In this document: piece after piece, positions 20,274 to 31,090 of the stretch
Layout: every line of letters begins with the position of its first letter
Position numbering within the stretch: the first letter of the stretch is position 1
Assembly (NCBI RefSeq): GCF_002234675.1
Contig: NC_019880.2
Span: 15,055,756 to 15,119,755, forward strand
DNA: 64,000 nucleotides
Direction: 5' to 3'
Source of the DNA: Oryzias latipes
Taxonomy: Eukaryota; Chordata; Actinopteri; Beloniformes; Adrianichthyidae
Made by a program: the position numbers and the translations under genes
Notes under the pieces: model-generated
What the model was told of the DNA's origin: nothing
Seen by the model: the letters and a program-made list of their open reading frames with translations, nothing else
The model's database searches: none

Positions 20274-23200
20274 TTAGACATCAGGAATATCACTCAGGGT
20301 GTCATAAATTGTTATGGCATTAGGTGAGTCGATTAACTTTATGGATTTTAAGTATAAATTGACCTCATTATTAAAGAAGTTAAAGCTGGGGTGGCATTTC
20401 TGTAACCTATTTTTGTGTATAAAAAACTTGGCTAAACATAACACAGTATTGATACATACATTATTTACATTGTTGTGTAGTGACAGGCCAAAGATTATGA
20501 CTTCTTTGGAAAAGAAGTCCATGATGAATGGAAATTTATGTCTTAACCATTTGTAAACATCCAACCAAAACACTTGTACAACATCACACAGGAAAAATAT
20601 GTGGTCGATGTCTTCAACAGCAGTTTGGCAGAAGGAACAGCTGTTGTCATCAATGTTGAAACGTAATCTAAGTAGTTCTTTGGAAGGATAGATATCATTC
20701 ATAATCTTGAAGTGTGTTTCTTTAACTTTTGGGGGAATAGGAAGTTTCATGAAATCGGTTCTTAATTTAGTAACAACATTTTGTTCAAATTTCTGCAGTA
20801 TATTATTTTTGTTTTGTCGACCAGGAAAAAACCTTTCAATGAACCAATTTCTGATAAATGAGTTATGACATTTTCTGTCCATTAGAGGGCATCCTTCAAT
20901 TGACAATGTGGCTAACTGTGGTTTTATCTTTAAATGTGTCATTGTGTTCCTGGTTAGAAATACAAATTCTCGAGGAAGAGAATTGTGTACTTTTAAAAAT
21001 TCTGAAATAGGAGGATTAAAGTTATGTTTTAAACAAAATTGCTCATAATCTAATAAATTTCCCTCCGTATCCATCAGATCAGACACCGACCAGACTCCTC
21101 TGTCAAACCATTCAGCACAAAACAAAGATTTGTTTCTGTGGAGGATGTATCTGTTGTTCCAAATGATATTTGAGTGTGTCGAGAAATTATGCACATACAA
21201 GATTTTCCAGTATAGTAGAATTTGTTTGTGGAACTCTGATAATGCTATAGGGAGCTTATTAATGTCAAAATCACTAATAAGCACCAACTTTAACCCGCCT
21301 AATTTGTTAAATAAATAATTTGGGATACAAAACCAGAAGGATTGGTTGTGTTTGATCCACGATTTCAACCAGTTTATTTTCAGGGTTCCGTTAAGACAGT
21401 CAAAATCAATAACTTTGAGACCCCCATTCTTAAATTCTTTGACCATATAGTTTTTTTTCATGTAATGAGGCTTGTTTCTCCAAATAAAGTTAAACGTCAT
21501 TTGGTTGATGGATTTTATCATTTTGTTTGGGATGGCATTAGAGTAAGAGGGATAAATACATCTAGACAAACCCTCCATCTTTGTCAGATAGATCCGACCC
21601 AGCAGCGATATATCTCTTTGGAGCCACATATTCAACCTCGTCCGACATTCATCAAGTTTTTCACCCACATTCCTTGATTGGCTTATTTTTTGGTCTTTGT
21701 TGATATAGATGCCCAAGTATTTAATTTCTGATTTAATGGGGATATGATTGATTTCTTTTAAGGGTGTGTCATGAATAGCCAACAGTTCACATTTCTTTAA
21801 GTTTAAGTTTAACCCTGATGCTTTGGAAAAGTGTTTGACTTTTTCAATAGCTGCTTTAATTTGATGCTCATCTTTTAAAAACAGTGTTGTGTCGTCTGCT
21901 AACTGGCTAATAATGATCTCTGTGCCCAAGACATTTAACTTTTTGATTTCACTACAATTCTTAATATAAATGGCCAACATTTCAGTAGCTAATAAGAACA
22001 GATATGGAGAGATGGGACAACCTTGAGGGATTCCTACATCGACTTTGAAACTTGGGGTGGTGCCATTAGGAAGGATAACACAGCTATTGATATTCTGATA
22101 TAGACCATAGATCAGGTTTCTAAATTTAGTACCAAAACCAAAATTTTCCAGTGCTGTCATTATAAACGGATGCTCCACTGAATCAAAGGCCTTGTAAAAA
22201 TCCAGAAAGAGAATAAATCCATTATCTTTTATAAGGTGTCGGTATTCAATGATGTCCATAACCAGTCTTATATTATTATGAATTGAACGGCCCTTCAGAA
22301 AACCAGATTGTGTTTCCGCAATAAGTTCTGAAAGTCCCGTCTGGAGACGAGAAGCGAAAATGTACGTTAATAATTTGTAGTCTGAATTTCTTAAGGTGAT
22401 AGGTCTTCTGTTGTCTATAAGTCTAGGATCCTTGTCAGGTTTTGGGATAGAAACTATAATCCCATGTTTCATTGTGGTTGGAAGTGTGCAAGTTTCAAAG
22501 ATTTCCAAAAAGACTTGATGCAGTAAATTTCTGATATCTTCCCAAAAGTGTCTATAAAAGTCGCCTGTGAGCCCATCTGAACCAGGAGATTTATTGAGAG
22601 AGAGTCGACTAATGACAGCATCAAGCTCAGAGATTAAAAGTTGTTTATCGCATGTTTGTTTAAAATTGTCGTCTATTTTGGGGATGTGTTGCGTAATCTC
22701 TTTTATAAAGTTGTCACAGTCTGTCCTTGAAAATTTAGAGCTGTAAAGGTGGCTATAAAATCTGTAAATTTCTGAGGATATAACCTTTTCATCAGTAATT
22801 TCTATATCATTCACTAGAAGTGACTTTAGGCTGTTCCTTTTTTGTCTTCTCTTCTCCAGGCTGCAAAAATATGCTGAATTTTTTTCGCCTTCTTCTATCC
22901 ATCTTGCTCTGGATCTGATGTATGCTCCTCGGGCTCTCTGAGTATAAAGCTCATCTAATTTAGATTGTAGGTTTAATATCTGTTGTCTATCATCCTCAGA
23001 CGGGTTAAGTTTACAACAAAGATCATTCAGCTGTTTTATTATGTCCAGCTCTTTTTTATCCAGATTTGATTTTAACTTTTTACTAAATGAAATTGAGAGT
23101 TTACGAATTCTGTATTTAAGGTATTCCCATTTTCTGACTAGGGAATCAAGTTCTTTAGATGTCTCTATTTCTGAAATCAGTGATTTAATTTCTTGGCAAT

Positions 23201-24020
23201 AATCAATATTTTTAATAAGGCTGGAGTTGAATTTCCAGTACTTATTCAAGCACTTTATACTGTTTTTGGGTTTAATGTACAATATTACGCTACAATGGTC
23301 TGTTAGCGGTGCTGCTGATATATTACATTTAACTTCGTGACATAACAAGTGATTTGAAATTAACCAATGATCAATTCTTGATTTTAACTTATAATTGGAA
23401 TTGAACCATGTGAACTGAATTATACCTGGATTAAGGTGTCTCCATGTGTCAGTTAAGCCTTGACCGTCGCAGAAATTGTTAAATGTTCCATTAGGGTGAC
23501 TAGAATCAAAATTAGAGGGAAATCTGTCCATCCAGTCATCTTGCACTAGATTCAAGTCCCCTCCCACAATGATATTATTAGATGAATATGCTAATCTGAG
23601 TTGGTCCAACTGTAATGAAATTTGCTCCAATAAATTTTTATTCTCTTTGATGTTATTGTAGCCATATATGTTAACCAGGATGAATTTTAAATTATCAATA
23701 TCTACTATGATGATCAGCCAGTGACCGTGTGCATCTGCTATATGGGAAACAATTTTGCCTTGGAAGTTTTTGAGAAGTACAGCGACCCCTGCCGATCTGG
23801 AATTGCCATGGCTGAAAAAAACCTTGTCCCCCCATTGCTGAGACCAAAATGATTTATCTTCATTTGTAGAGTGCGTTTCTTGTAAAAAAAACAAAATCAA
23901 CATTTTTCCCTTTACAAAACAAAAAAAACTTTTTCTCTTTGTTAGATCTCTTAGACCTCTGGCATTTAAAGAAAGTAAAGAAATACCTGTTTTAAGGTGC
24001 AGCATGTAACAAAAAGGCAA
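20274..24020 (-). CDS. L1-like ORF2: endonuclease-reverse transcriptase
   Basis: 1248 codons, uninterrupted. The N-terminal endonuclease (about residues 13-260) has SLNARGLRD, FLQETHS, VGGDLNLV, SRIDHWLIS and TDHCSV. The reverse transcriptase (about 470-800) has KSPGSDGLTGDFY, DNRRPITLRNSDYKLL, LFLDFYKAFDSV, GIPQGCPISPYLFLLA and the catalytic QLADDTTLF. The C terminus carries a cysteine/histidine motif (CSFCQTAVEDIDHIFFLC), as in L1-type ORF2. The length and intact catalytic residues are consistent with a competent enzyme, though activity cannot be judged from sequence. Confidence 0.93.
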   Translation of the reverse strand: MPFCYMLHLKTGISLLSLNARGLRDLTKRKSFFCFVKGKMLILFFLQETHSTNEDKSFWSQQWGDKVFFSHGNSRSAGVAVLLKNFQGKIVSHIADAHGHWLIIIVDIDNLKFILVNIYGYNNIKENKNLLEQISLQLDQLRLAYSSNNIIVGGDLNLVQDDWMDRFPSNFDSSHPNGTFNNFCDGQGLTDTWRHLNPGIIQFTWFNSNYKLKSRIDHWLISNHLLCHEVKCNISAAPLTDHCSVILYIKPKNSIKCLNKYWKFNSSLIKNIDYCQEIKSLISEIETSKELDSLVRKWEYLKYRIRKLSISFSKKLKSNLDKKELDIIKQLNDLCCKLNPSEDDRQQILNLQSKLDELYTQRARGAYIRSRARWIEEGEKNSAYFCSLEKRRQKRNSLKSLLVNDIEITDEKVISSEIYRFYSHLYSSKFSRTDCDNFIKEITQHIPKIDDNFKQTCDKQLLISELDAVISRLSLNKSPGSDGLTGDFYRHFWEDIRNLLHQVFLEIFETCTLPTTMKHGIIVSIPKPDKDPRLIDNRRPITLRNSDYKLLTYIFASRLQTGLSELIAETQSGFLKGRSIHNNIRLVMDIIEYRHLIKDNGFILFLDFYKAFDSVEHPFIMTALENFGFGTKFRNLIYGLYQNINSCVILPNGTTPSFKVDVGIPQGCPISPYLFLLATEMLAIYIKNCSEIKKLNVLGTEIIISQLADDTTLFLKDEHQIKAAIEKVKHFSKASGLNLNLKKCELLAIHDTPLKEINHIPIKSEIKYLGIYINKDQKISQSRNVGEKLDECRTRLNMWLQRDISLLGRIYLTKMEGLSRCIYPSYSNAIPNKMIKSINQMTFNFIWRNKPHYMKKNYMVKEFKNGGLKVIDFDCLNGTLKINWLKSWIKHNQSFWFCIPNYLFNKLGGLKLVLISDFDINKLPIALSEFHKQILLYWKILYVHNFSTHSNIIWNNRYILHRNKSLFCAEWFDRGVWSVSDLMDTEGNLLDYEQFCLKHNFNPPISEFLKVHNSLPREFVFLTRNTMTHLKIKPQLATLSIEGCPLMDRKCHNSFIRNWFIERFFPGRQNKNNILQKFEQNVVTKLRTDFMKLPIPPKVKETHFKIMNDIYPSKELLRLRFNIDDNSCSFCQTAVEDIDHIFFLCDVVQVFWLDVYKWLRHKFPFIMDFFSKEVIIFGLSLHNNVNNVCINTVLCLAKFFIHKNRLQKCHPSFNFFNNEVNLYLKSIKLIDSPNAITIYDTLSDIPDV

Positions 24021-24133
24021 ACTTAAAAGACCTAAATAAGGCTGAAAGTATTACTGAACAAAAACTTTTAAGCAACAAAACCTTGAATTTACAATAACCA
24101 TCTTAACTAAATAAATCACAAGACTAACTGAAG

Positions 24134-25039
24134 TCATGGAATGACTCTCTGACCATTAATGAAAGCATAAGGACCTCGAAACATTGTCTTACAACCATTC
24201 TTTCTCGCCTGCTCAACTTTGGGCCACACAGCTTTCCTTGCCTCTCTGTCTTCTTTGATGAGGTCTTCTGCAAAGCGGATGTTGAGGTCTCGACAGACTG
24301 GATGGTTTTCAGTCATTCGCCACAGCTCGTCTCTGTATCTTCTTCCTGTAAACTGAATGATGATTTGACGAGGGCGGTTGACGTCGGTTGGGCCCAGCCG
24401 GTGTACCGTGTCCAGAATTTTGTCCACTTTCTCTGTCCAGGGTGGTGCGATCTTTGTGATGATATCTGCCACAATTCCTCGAGTGTCTTCCCCTTTCTCT
24501 TCTTTAACACCATTCAGTCTCAAGTTCCATCTTCTCTTGTATCTTTCTGACTCCAACGTTTTCTTTTCCATCTCTGATGTTCTCTGCTCCAACTCCACAT
24601 TTTTCTCTTTCAGGAGTTTCACTTCTTCTTCCAACTTTTTATTTCTGTCTTTACATTCTTTGATTTCAGCAGAGTTAAACTCCACGGCTTTGGCGATAGC
24701 GGATATAGTCAGAGTGTTTTGCTGCAGCTCCGACTTAAAGTCAGTCATCATGCTTTTGAGGCTTTCAATTGCAGCCAAGATTGCGGCGTTTGAGGCTTCT
24801 CCGGGTCTGAGAGAGCAGGTTTCATCTGGTTTTGGCTTCTTTTGTGGCGCTGCTGGTTTCAAAGGTGATGCCACGCTGTTTTTTGTCCCCTTTGCATTTG
24901 TTTCCATGTCCTCAGGCGTGCAGTAATCATGTGGAAAAAGCATTTTAGCTCTAGCAGCATTAGCTGTAGCTTTAGCATTGGGTTTACTAGCCATGCTTGT
25001 ATAGTTGTTGGGCGTTTTAAGGATCTTCAGTTGGCTCAA
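24134..25039 (-). CDS. L1-like ORF1: coiled-coil RNA-binding protein
   Basis: 301 codons from the first ATG; a second ATG at residue 16 (MASKPNAK) could also start it. A low-complexity N-terminal region (about 16-75) precedes a coiled coil (about 95-165, repeating E/K/L with KKLEEEVKLLKEKNVELEQR). Next come an RRM-like segment starting WNLRLNGVKEEKG (about 170) and a C-terminal domain with RPRQIIIQFTGRRYRDELWR. This is the architecture of the L1 ORF1p (Transposase_22-like) nucleic-acid chaperone. It lies 113 nt upstream of ORF2. Confidence 0.9.
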   Translation of the reverse strand: MSQLKILKTPNNYTSMASKPNAKATANAARAKMLFPHDYCTPEDMETNAKGTKNSVASPLKPAAPQKKPKPDETCSLRPGEASNAAILAAIESLKSMMTDFKSELQQNTLTISAIAKAVEFNSAEIKECKDRNKKLEEEVKLLKEKNVELEQRTSEMEKKTLESERYKRRWNLRLNGVKEEKGEDTRGIVADIITKIAPPWTEKVDKILDTVHRLGPTDVNRPRQIIIQFTGRRYRDELWRMTENHPVCRDLNIRFAEDLIKEDREARKAVWPKVEQARKNGCKTMFRGPYAFINGQRVIP

Positions 25040-25151
25040 AGCTTGCTTTATTTTATCTTGACATCCAGTGGAGAGTCGGTTTTATAAGTATTCCGTCTTA
25101 AAGTAACATTTTCAAGGTTTTGCTGCGCAGGACGCTTACCGGACGTATGCT

Positions 25152-25166
25152 CCCATCGCCATCTTG
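25152..25166 (-). promoter_or_regulatory. YY1-like motif at the L1 5' end
   Basis: The minus strand reads CAAGATGGCGATGGG, about 14 nt inside the presumed 5' end of the LINE. CAAGATGGC is the core bound by YY1 in mammalian L1 promoters at a similar position. The function here is inferred. Confidence 0.55.
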
Positions 25167-25289
25167 CCGGGACTTCCAGCAAAGCCCACTTTCACTGAAT
25201 ATCAATGAGCGTTACTACGTACGGAAGCAGATGGTTTGTCTCTTAGAAAAAGTGAAGTGGGAGACGACAGACTAACCTTTTTGTTTAGC

Positions 25290-26030
25290 TAATTCAGAAT
25301 TTAATCTCATAATTCTGGTCTTTTTCCGAACATCCGCTGGAATTCTGAGTTTAAAATCAAAATTCCTTCCTAAAAATGATTCGAATTCTGAAACGTTATA
25401 TGGCATTTAGGTCAAAATTGTGGGTATAAACTCCACAATATCACAAAAAACAAAACAAAAACAATTTTTTTAGAATTAAAAGAATAATAAAACCAAAGTT
25501 AGCATTCTGCACATGAACAAAAATGAACAAAAATTAGTGTCCTAAAATAAAATTAGAATCATGAAACCAAAATCAATATTCTAATAATAAAGCCAAAACT
25601 GTGACACCAAAATTAGTCGAGTCGACGTCAAAGTCGTAATTTTGGGATTAAACTCATAATTGTGAAACCAAAAGCAATATTCTGAAATTAAAACACCAAA
25701 AATAATTTTTTGAAATCAGTATTCTGAGATTAAAGATGCAATTGTAATATTATAGTCAGAATTGTGAAATTAAACTCTAAATTATGACACCACAATCAAA
25801 ATTTTTAGATTAAACTAAGAAAATTATAAAACAAAATTAGCATTCTGCAAATAAATATGTAGAATTGTGACTTAAATTAGTAGTTTTAAAATAAAATTAG
25901 AATTATGACACCAAAATCAAATTAGTAATGTGAGATAAAGTTGACATGTAAAGTCAGAATTCTGAGATTAACCTCTGAATTATGATGCCAAAATAAATAT
26001 TCTGAAACTAAATCACCAAATATGTATTCT
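25290..26030. repeat. Degenerate minisatellite-like array around AGAATTCTGA
   Basis: About 750 bp of diverged, irregular 30-60-bp units built from phrases such as 'tcagaattctgagattaaa', 'aattatgacaccaaaatca' and 'aataaaattagaa'. No coding content. Scattered related units recur at about 26920-27010. Confidence 0.65.
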
Positions 26031-27090
26031 GAAAACATTCGTTTTTCCTCAGTCGCTTTAGTACAATTCTCAGATCAGAATGAACTTCCGAAAACTATTT
26101 GTTCAATCTTCACATCATGATCTCACTTGTGCACATCGTATAAGCAGTTTCTCACTTCTTTGAACAAGTTGCAATTGCTTTGGTAAATTCATGCAAATGA
26201 TTATGTACAATTCTCTGCTCTTTGCTACATTATCAATTGTTTATGTCATGTTGATCAAAATGTATTATATAGTTCACTGTGCAATAGTCTTACTCCTCAA
26301 AACACCTAGTCATTAGTTCATCGTATAAGTAATTAACTGCAAAATGGTTGACCAAGTTGTCATAATGTGACAAACATATTTCACTGCAATGCAAGAAAGG
26401 ATATTTGCTGTGATGTGGATGAGAATTTGTGGTCTAACATACAGGAACGACAAGAGGTGTAAGAAGACCTCACCAATTCCTACTGCCCTGCCTGTACTGT
26501 TGTACAGAATATATTCCTATCTTTCTTTTCCCTTTGTGTTACTGTTTGCAGTGGGTTTTTCTATGTTGGTATGGCATGGTCTGTCAACAAATTACAATAT
26601 TAACGATAAAAGTGTAAATGTGAATGTTGTCCAGTCTCTTGCAATCAAACAAAAAAGGTGTAACTTACATTTTACAATAATTGTCATCAAAACTTTAGCC
26701 ATAGTTTACATCAGAACCTCCCTCTAAAGTACACAGTTATATTGACATTATTATTAACATGACTAAGTCATTTGACTGTCTTGTTCATAGACAATGATAC
26801 AAGGACTTGACATTCTGATGGCACTGACATGTTCAATGACATAAAGACTTAGTTTTGAGAGATGAATTAAAGATTTTGAGCAAGTTACAGGCTTTTGCCT
26901 GTAATACGTTGGAATTTAGACATTACAGTCAGAATTCTGAGATTAAACTAAGAATTATTTGATCTAATTATTAGATCTAAGTAGAAATAATGAAGTCAAA
27001 ATCAGAAATTACTAATTAAGCCCCACATGAAATTATGGTAAAGAACAGTGGAAGATGAAATGAGATCAGGTGTATTTTATAGCCGTCTGT
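26031..27090. other. AT-rich interval without recognised gene
   Basis: No splice-consistent ORF or recognised transposon protein. The longest frame (26389-26727, plus) has no family signature. The interval could belong to a non-autonomous DNA transposon, but no terminal repeats were found. Confidence 0.4.
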
Positions 27091-27094
27091 GGGG

Positions 27095-27385
27095 AAAGTT
27101 AAATCCCCAAATTCTGGCTTTTTAATAAAATCTGAGAGATCAAATTAATTTGGCGGCAGATCCCTACGGTGCAGAGGCGTGCAGATTTCACATTGGGGTA
27201 AACGATGGAGTAGGATCTAAGGAAATGCGAGAGAGTGGAAATTTGGAGGAAATATGAATTATGGGAAGGGACAAGCTTATGGATGGCTTTAAAGAGGAAT
27301 ATAAGGCTTTTGTACTCCAAGCAGTTGTCTGAATGTTGTGCCCAAAACAGTTCTACATGTGCAGGCTGATAAAAAAACACACAGA
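27095..27385 (-). mobile_element. Possible LINE C-terminal remnant
   Basis: A 93-codon minus frame includes LFKAIHKLVPSHNSYFL and SARLCTVGICRQINLISQILL. This resembles the degraded C-terminal tail of fish LINE polyproteins (pattern K-x-IHKL-x-P, then a serine/arginine-rich stretch). There are no catalytic motifs. The assignment is tentative. Confidence 0.35.
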
Positions 27386-27514
27386 GATTAGGAGTTGCTG
27401 GTGTGATAAAAGAACCTTTTCTTCATTCCTTTACAGGAGATGTTTGCAGAGCTGCAGCAAGACGGAGTGTGTATACAAATGATAAGGAAGGGGACCATGA
27501 GTAAGATGCAAACA

Positions 27515-27800
27515 GTGGTGTAACGTTTATTGTTCTTGCCTTAAAGCAAGAAACCCTTGGTGCAAATCCGGGCTAGGTCTTCTCTGTGCAGTTTCTCCTT
27601 GTGCATATGTGGGTTTTGTCTGGGTAGTGCAGTTTTCTCCCACAGTCCAAAAAACATGCTTCATAGGTTAATTCATGATTCTTAACTGCAACAGACTGGC
27701 TACCTGTCCAGGGTGTACCCCATCTTTACCCAACAGTAGCCAGGACACGCTCCAGCAACCTGAAAAAGGATTTAACAGGAAGAGAAAATGGATGGATGGG
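27515..27800 (+). repeat. SINE-like teleost repeat
   Basis: It contains 'gtgggttttgtctgggta', 'cccacagtccaaaaaacatg', 'ataggttaattcatgattct' and 'cagactggctacctgtccag', and ends in a GGATGGAT-rich tail. It is the same family as 28262-28615. The 5' part is poorly conserved. Confidence 0.75.
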
Positions 27801-28261
27801 AACAGTGAGGAAAAAAGAAGCCGCCTGTTTTGTATTTTGAGAGTTATTCACACTTTTGCTTTTCACCAAATATATCTTTGGGTCAGCCTTTATCTGACAA
27901 GCTAAATATTTACTGGTTTCAATACATCATGTACTGTATGTACACGTGCAAACATGTCTATTTATGATGAAAAGTAATTTGATGGCATTATTTACATGTA
28001 TGTGTGTGGTTGTGAAGTGGAGGAAAAAAGTATTTGATCCCTTGTTAATTTTGTAGGATGATCCACCAGAAAGTGACCGTCTGTCATCCTAATGGTCTGT
28101 TCATCTGAACAGTGAGAGATAGAAAATTGCAAAGTAAACAAGAAATTGACTTTAACCCATAAGAACCCATTTTTCCTGAAAAATTTAAATACTGTAAGAC
28201 GCCACAAACCAAGTGTACCACTAAACACATTTCTGATATTTTTCTGTTACACTGATGTCAC

Positions 28262-28615
28262 CAGGCTACAAGGTGGCGAAGTGGTTATCGCTCTTGCCTC
28301 ACAGCCCAGCTGGGGGACCTGAAACAGAGCACCAATGGGGGACCTTTCTGGGTGGAGTTTGCATGTTCATCCCGTGCATGTTTTCTCCAGGGATCCGGCT
28401 TCCTCCCACCGTCCAAAAACATGCTTCATAGGTTAATTGGTGACTCTAAATTATCCCTAGTTGTGAATGTGAGTGTGCATGGGTGTGTGATTGTGGCCCT
28501 GCGACAGACTGGCGAGGTGTCCAGGATCTCCCTTGCCTTCGTCCGCAAGTGGCCGGGATAGGCTCCAGCAGTTCTGTGACCCCGAAAGTCATAAAACGGA
28601 TTAAAAGATGAATGA
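28262..28615 (+). repeat. SINE-like teleost repeat, best copy
   Basis: It begins 'aaggtggcgaagtggttatc', which resembles a tRNA box A. It continues through 'ggagtttgcatgttcatccc', 'ggttaattggtgactctaaa', 'gcgacagactggcgaggtgt' and 'gggataggctccagcag', and ends with 'aaaagatgaatgaatgac'. Widespread in teleost genomes; the exact Repbase class was not determined. Confidence 0.8.
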
Positions 28616-28619
28616 ATGA

Positions 28620-31090
28620 CTGAACATAAAGATGTACATGTATATATATATAGATATCCTCTTTATATATTTATGCATTGCTTGAAATAAACCAGTTTCC
28701 AAAAATAGTGGGATTTGTCAGGTATTGCTGAATAATTGGCAAGAGATTCAGAATGCTGCAGCTCACCTTATACCTCATGCTCTACATGTTTCGTTTTTCT
28801 TTTAGGACCTGATCAAGGCTGGATTTTTTGTAACATGGGTGACTCTATGTCTGAATAAACAGATTTACAGGAGCAGTGAGGTCGGTCAGGCAGATGCTCC
28901 TGGTTTTCCTAAAGAGCCAAAAAAATAAATAAAATAAAAACGAAACTTCCTTGTTAAAGACCCATCCACATTATTTGGCTTTCTGCTAGTTACTGAGCTT
29001 GAACACTTTACTTGTTCTTTAAAAAATATATTAATGATTATTGTGGTAAAATAAATGTAATTCTGTTTAACCCTTTTTTTTTCATTTTCTTGATTCTTGA
29101 AGTTGAGTCATGGCATCTGGATTTATCATCACTCAGAGGAAGAAGATTTTAAGGCCAACTCGACTTCAAGAGGTCACCTTTTTTTGGGGGGGGAGGGGGT
29201 GTTGAATTAGTATTTAATCTGTAGTTTTTATTATAATTTTGAATAGTGCTTTTATTTTTTTCTAGAGAACATCAAAGAAGAGAGCCATGTGAGACAGATT
29301 GGATGCCGGAAATGGAGGCAGATAGTGATGACTCCTGCAGGAAGAAAGTTGACAAATGTAACGTTTATGTACTTCTTACTTCAAGACTCACTTTGATCCA
29401 TTGTTATCTGAACAGTCTTTAAGATTGTAACAGTTTGTTTAATTATTTGACAATCTGTCAATGTTCAGGGCTGTTCCCAGCACAGATCCTTCTTTCTTGA
29501 TCACTTTGTGCTTTTTTTTTGAGTCACTGAGTCTGACTATGTTACTGTCCCATAAAAATTGGTGTTTTCTGATTCTAATCTGTAAAGAAATGACCATTGT
29601 ACTCTTAATACCCCAAAACCTACTTTCTTTTGTCACATTTCCAGTGAAGATATCTGTTGTTCAGTATATTTTCGATCCTTACCCAGAATGGAAATTCCTG
29701 CGTTTCCCGCCTTTTAGATGGAAGGAAATCATCTTTTTATTCTTGTTTCCACACTAAGCAAAAAAAAAAAACCTTGCTCTGTCCATGATAACCAAAATAA
29801 AATCGGATATCGTAGAGATATAAACAATTCAATTGAGCCAAAAAATGAGTAAAAAGAACATTAGAATAAAGAAAAAAGGAATAGTTGTATATTTGATACC
29901 GTTTTTATTTAATTGCAACAACACAAACAACTATTGCTACTCATTCTTTTCTCAATGGAATTTTATCGTGACTCATTTATCCAGAATGGTTCCATATGGT
30001 ACTGAACAAAAAGGTTGCAACAAAGAAGGGAAACATAAGTTTGACTTTACTGGTAATGAGCAATAAGATACTTGATTACGTGATTGATTTATTTTTAAGA
30101 AATCTTTCGGTGCAGAAATACAATTATTATAGTACGTTTTATGTCCAGACAGAGTTTCAGATCAGATTTAAAACATTTTATCTCTTTTTCTAAAGTGAAG
30201 CTAAATGAAGAACATTGAGCAATTTATGAAAAGCTATATTTAGATTTATTGCCGATAACCTCTAAATTGCTAAAAGATCTACACGGATCTGTAGAAAATA
30301 GCTGACCTCATCTCTAATATAACATGTCTTAAATATAAGACATTGTCAACAAAGTATTTAAAAAAATAATTAGAATAATGGCTTTCAAACTTTCTTGGTA
30401 TGAAACCCATTTAGAGAAGACCGTTTTTTATTGTCCACAAGGTGGCAGTACAGAGTTCTTTCTGTGGTTAAACATACTATATTGGTAAAGTTGTGCTATT
30501 TTCATTTCTTTGTAGATGTCACAACAAATGATTATTTTTAAACATCAACTTATTGTTTTAATATAAAAATAAAAAGCCTCTACTATTTAGTCTGGAAGGA
30601 CAGACTAATTACTTTTTTTCTGCCCAACTGTTTGTTAAAATACGTTTAATTAGATTTAAAATGCACTATTACTACAACTACAAATCTTACCTTTTATCAT
30701 TTCTGTGGCTGATGAAGATGACTTTTCCCATTTTCTACTGGGACAGTAGTTTACCTAAATCCAACTGGTTTTTAATTGCCATTCTGTAAACCACTGACTG
30801 GAACAACAACATGGAAAATGTGGAGATTTATTCATTAAAAACCTTGAGCGTTTTCTTAGACTAAATTAAAAAAATTAGCAGAGATTTAGTGTAGTTTGAT
30901 AAGATCTGCATCGGTTCTGAAGTTTGTAGTTTGTGAAATGTCTAGACTGAGGATCAGCGGTTAGATTTCCTCCACACAGATGCTAGAGAAAAATGACAGG
31001 AGGAAAAATGAGGAAAATAAGCTGGAGTTTGGTTCTTGCGCCATCTACTGGATAGGGATTTCACAATGCAGAGAAATGGGGACTTTGACT
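28620..31090. other. Intergenic, nothing recognised
   Basis: AT-rich sequence between the mfsd2a/L1 block and the duplicated segment. Frames are short and none has splice support or family motifs. A G-rich run occurs near 29185-29200. Confidence 0.5.

Larger units (their letters stand above)
19934..25181 (-). mobile_element. Full-length L1-clade (Tx1-like) LINE
   Basis: About 5.25 kb. Reading the minus strand: a short 5' UTR starting at about 25180, ORF1 (24134-25039), ORF2 (20274-24020), a 3' UTR, and two A-tracts (20002-20024 and 19931-19957 as T on plus). An 11-bp target-site duplication, aagcccacttt, lies at 19923-19933 and 25182-25192. Both ORFs are open along their full length, so the insertion is young. 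It sits upstream of mfsd2a in the same orientation and separates about 240 bp of promoter from the rest of the 5' flank. Confidence 0.9.

Noticed and set aside
26389..26727. 112-codon plus frame with a hydrophobic centre
   Set aside because: AT-rich chance frame without homologue or splice support that I can recognise.
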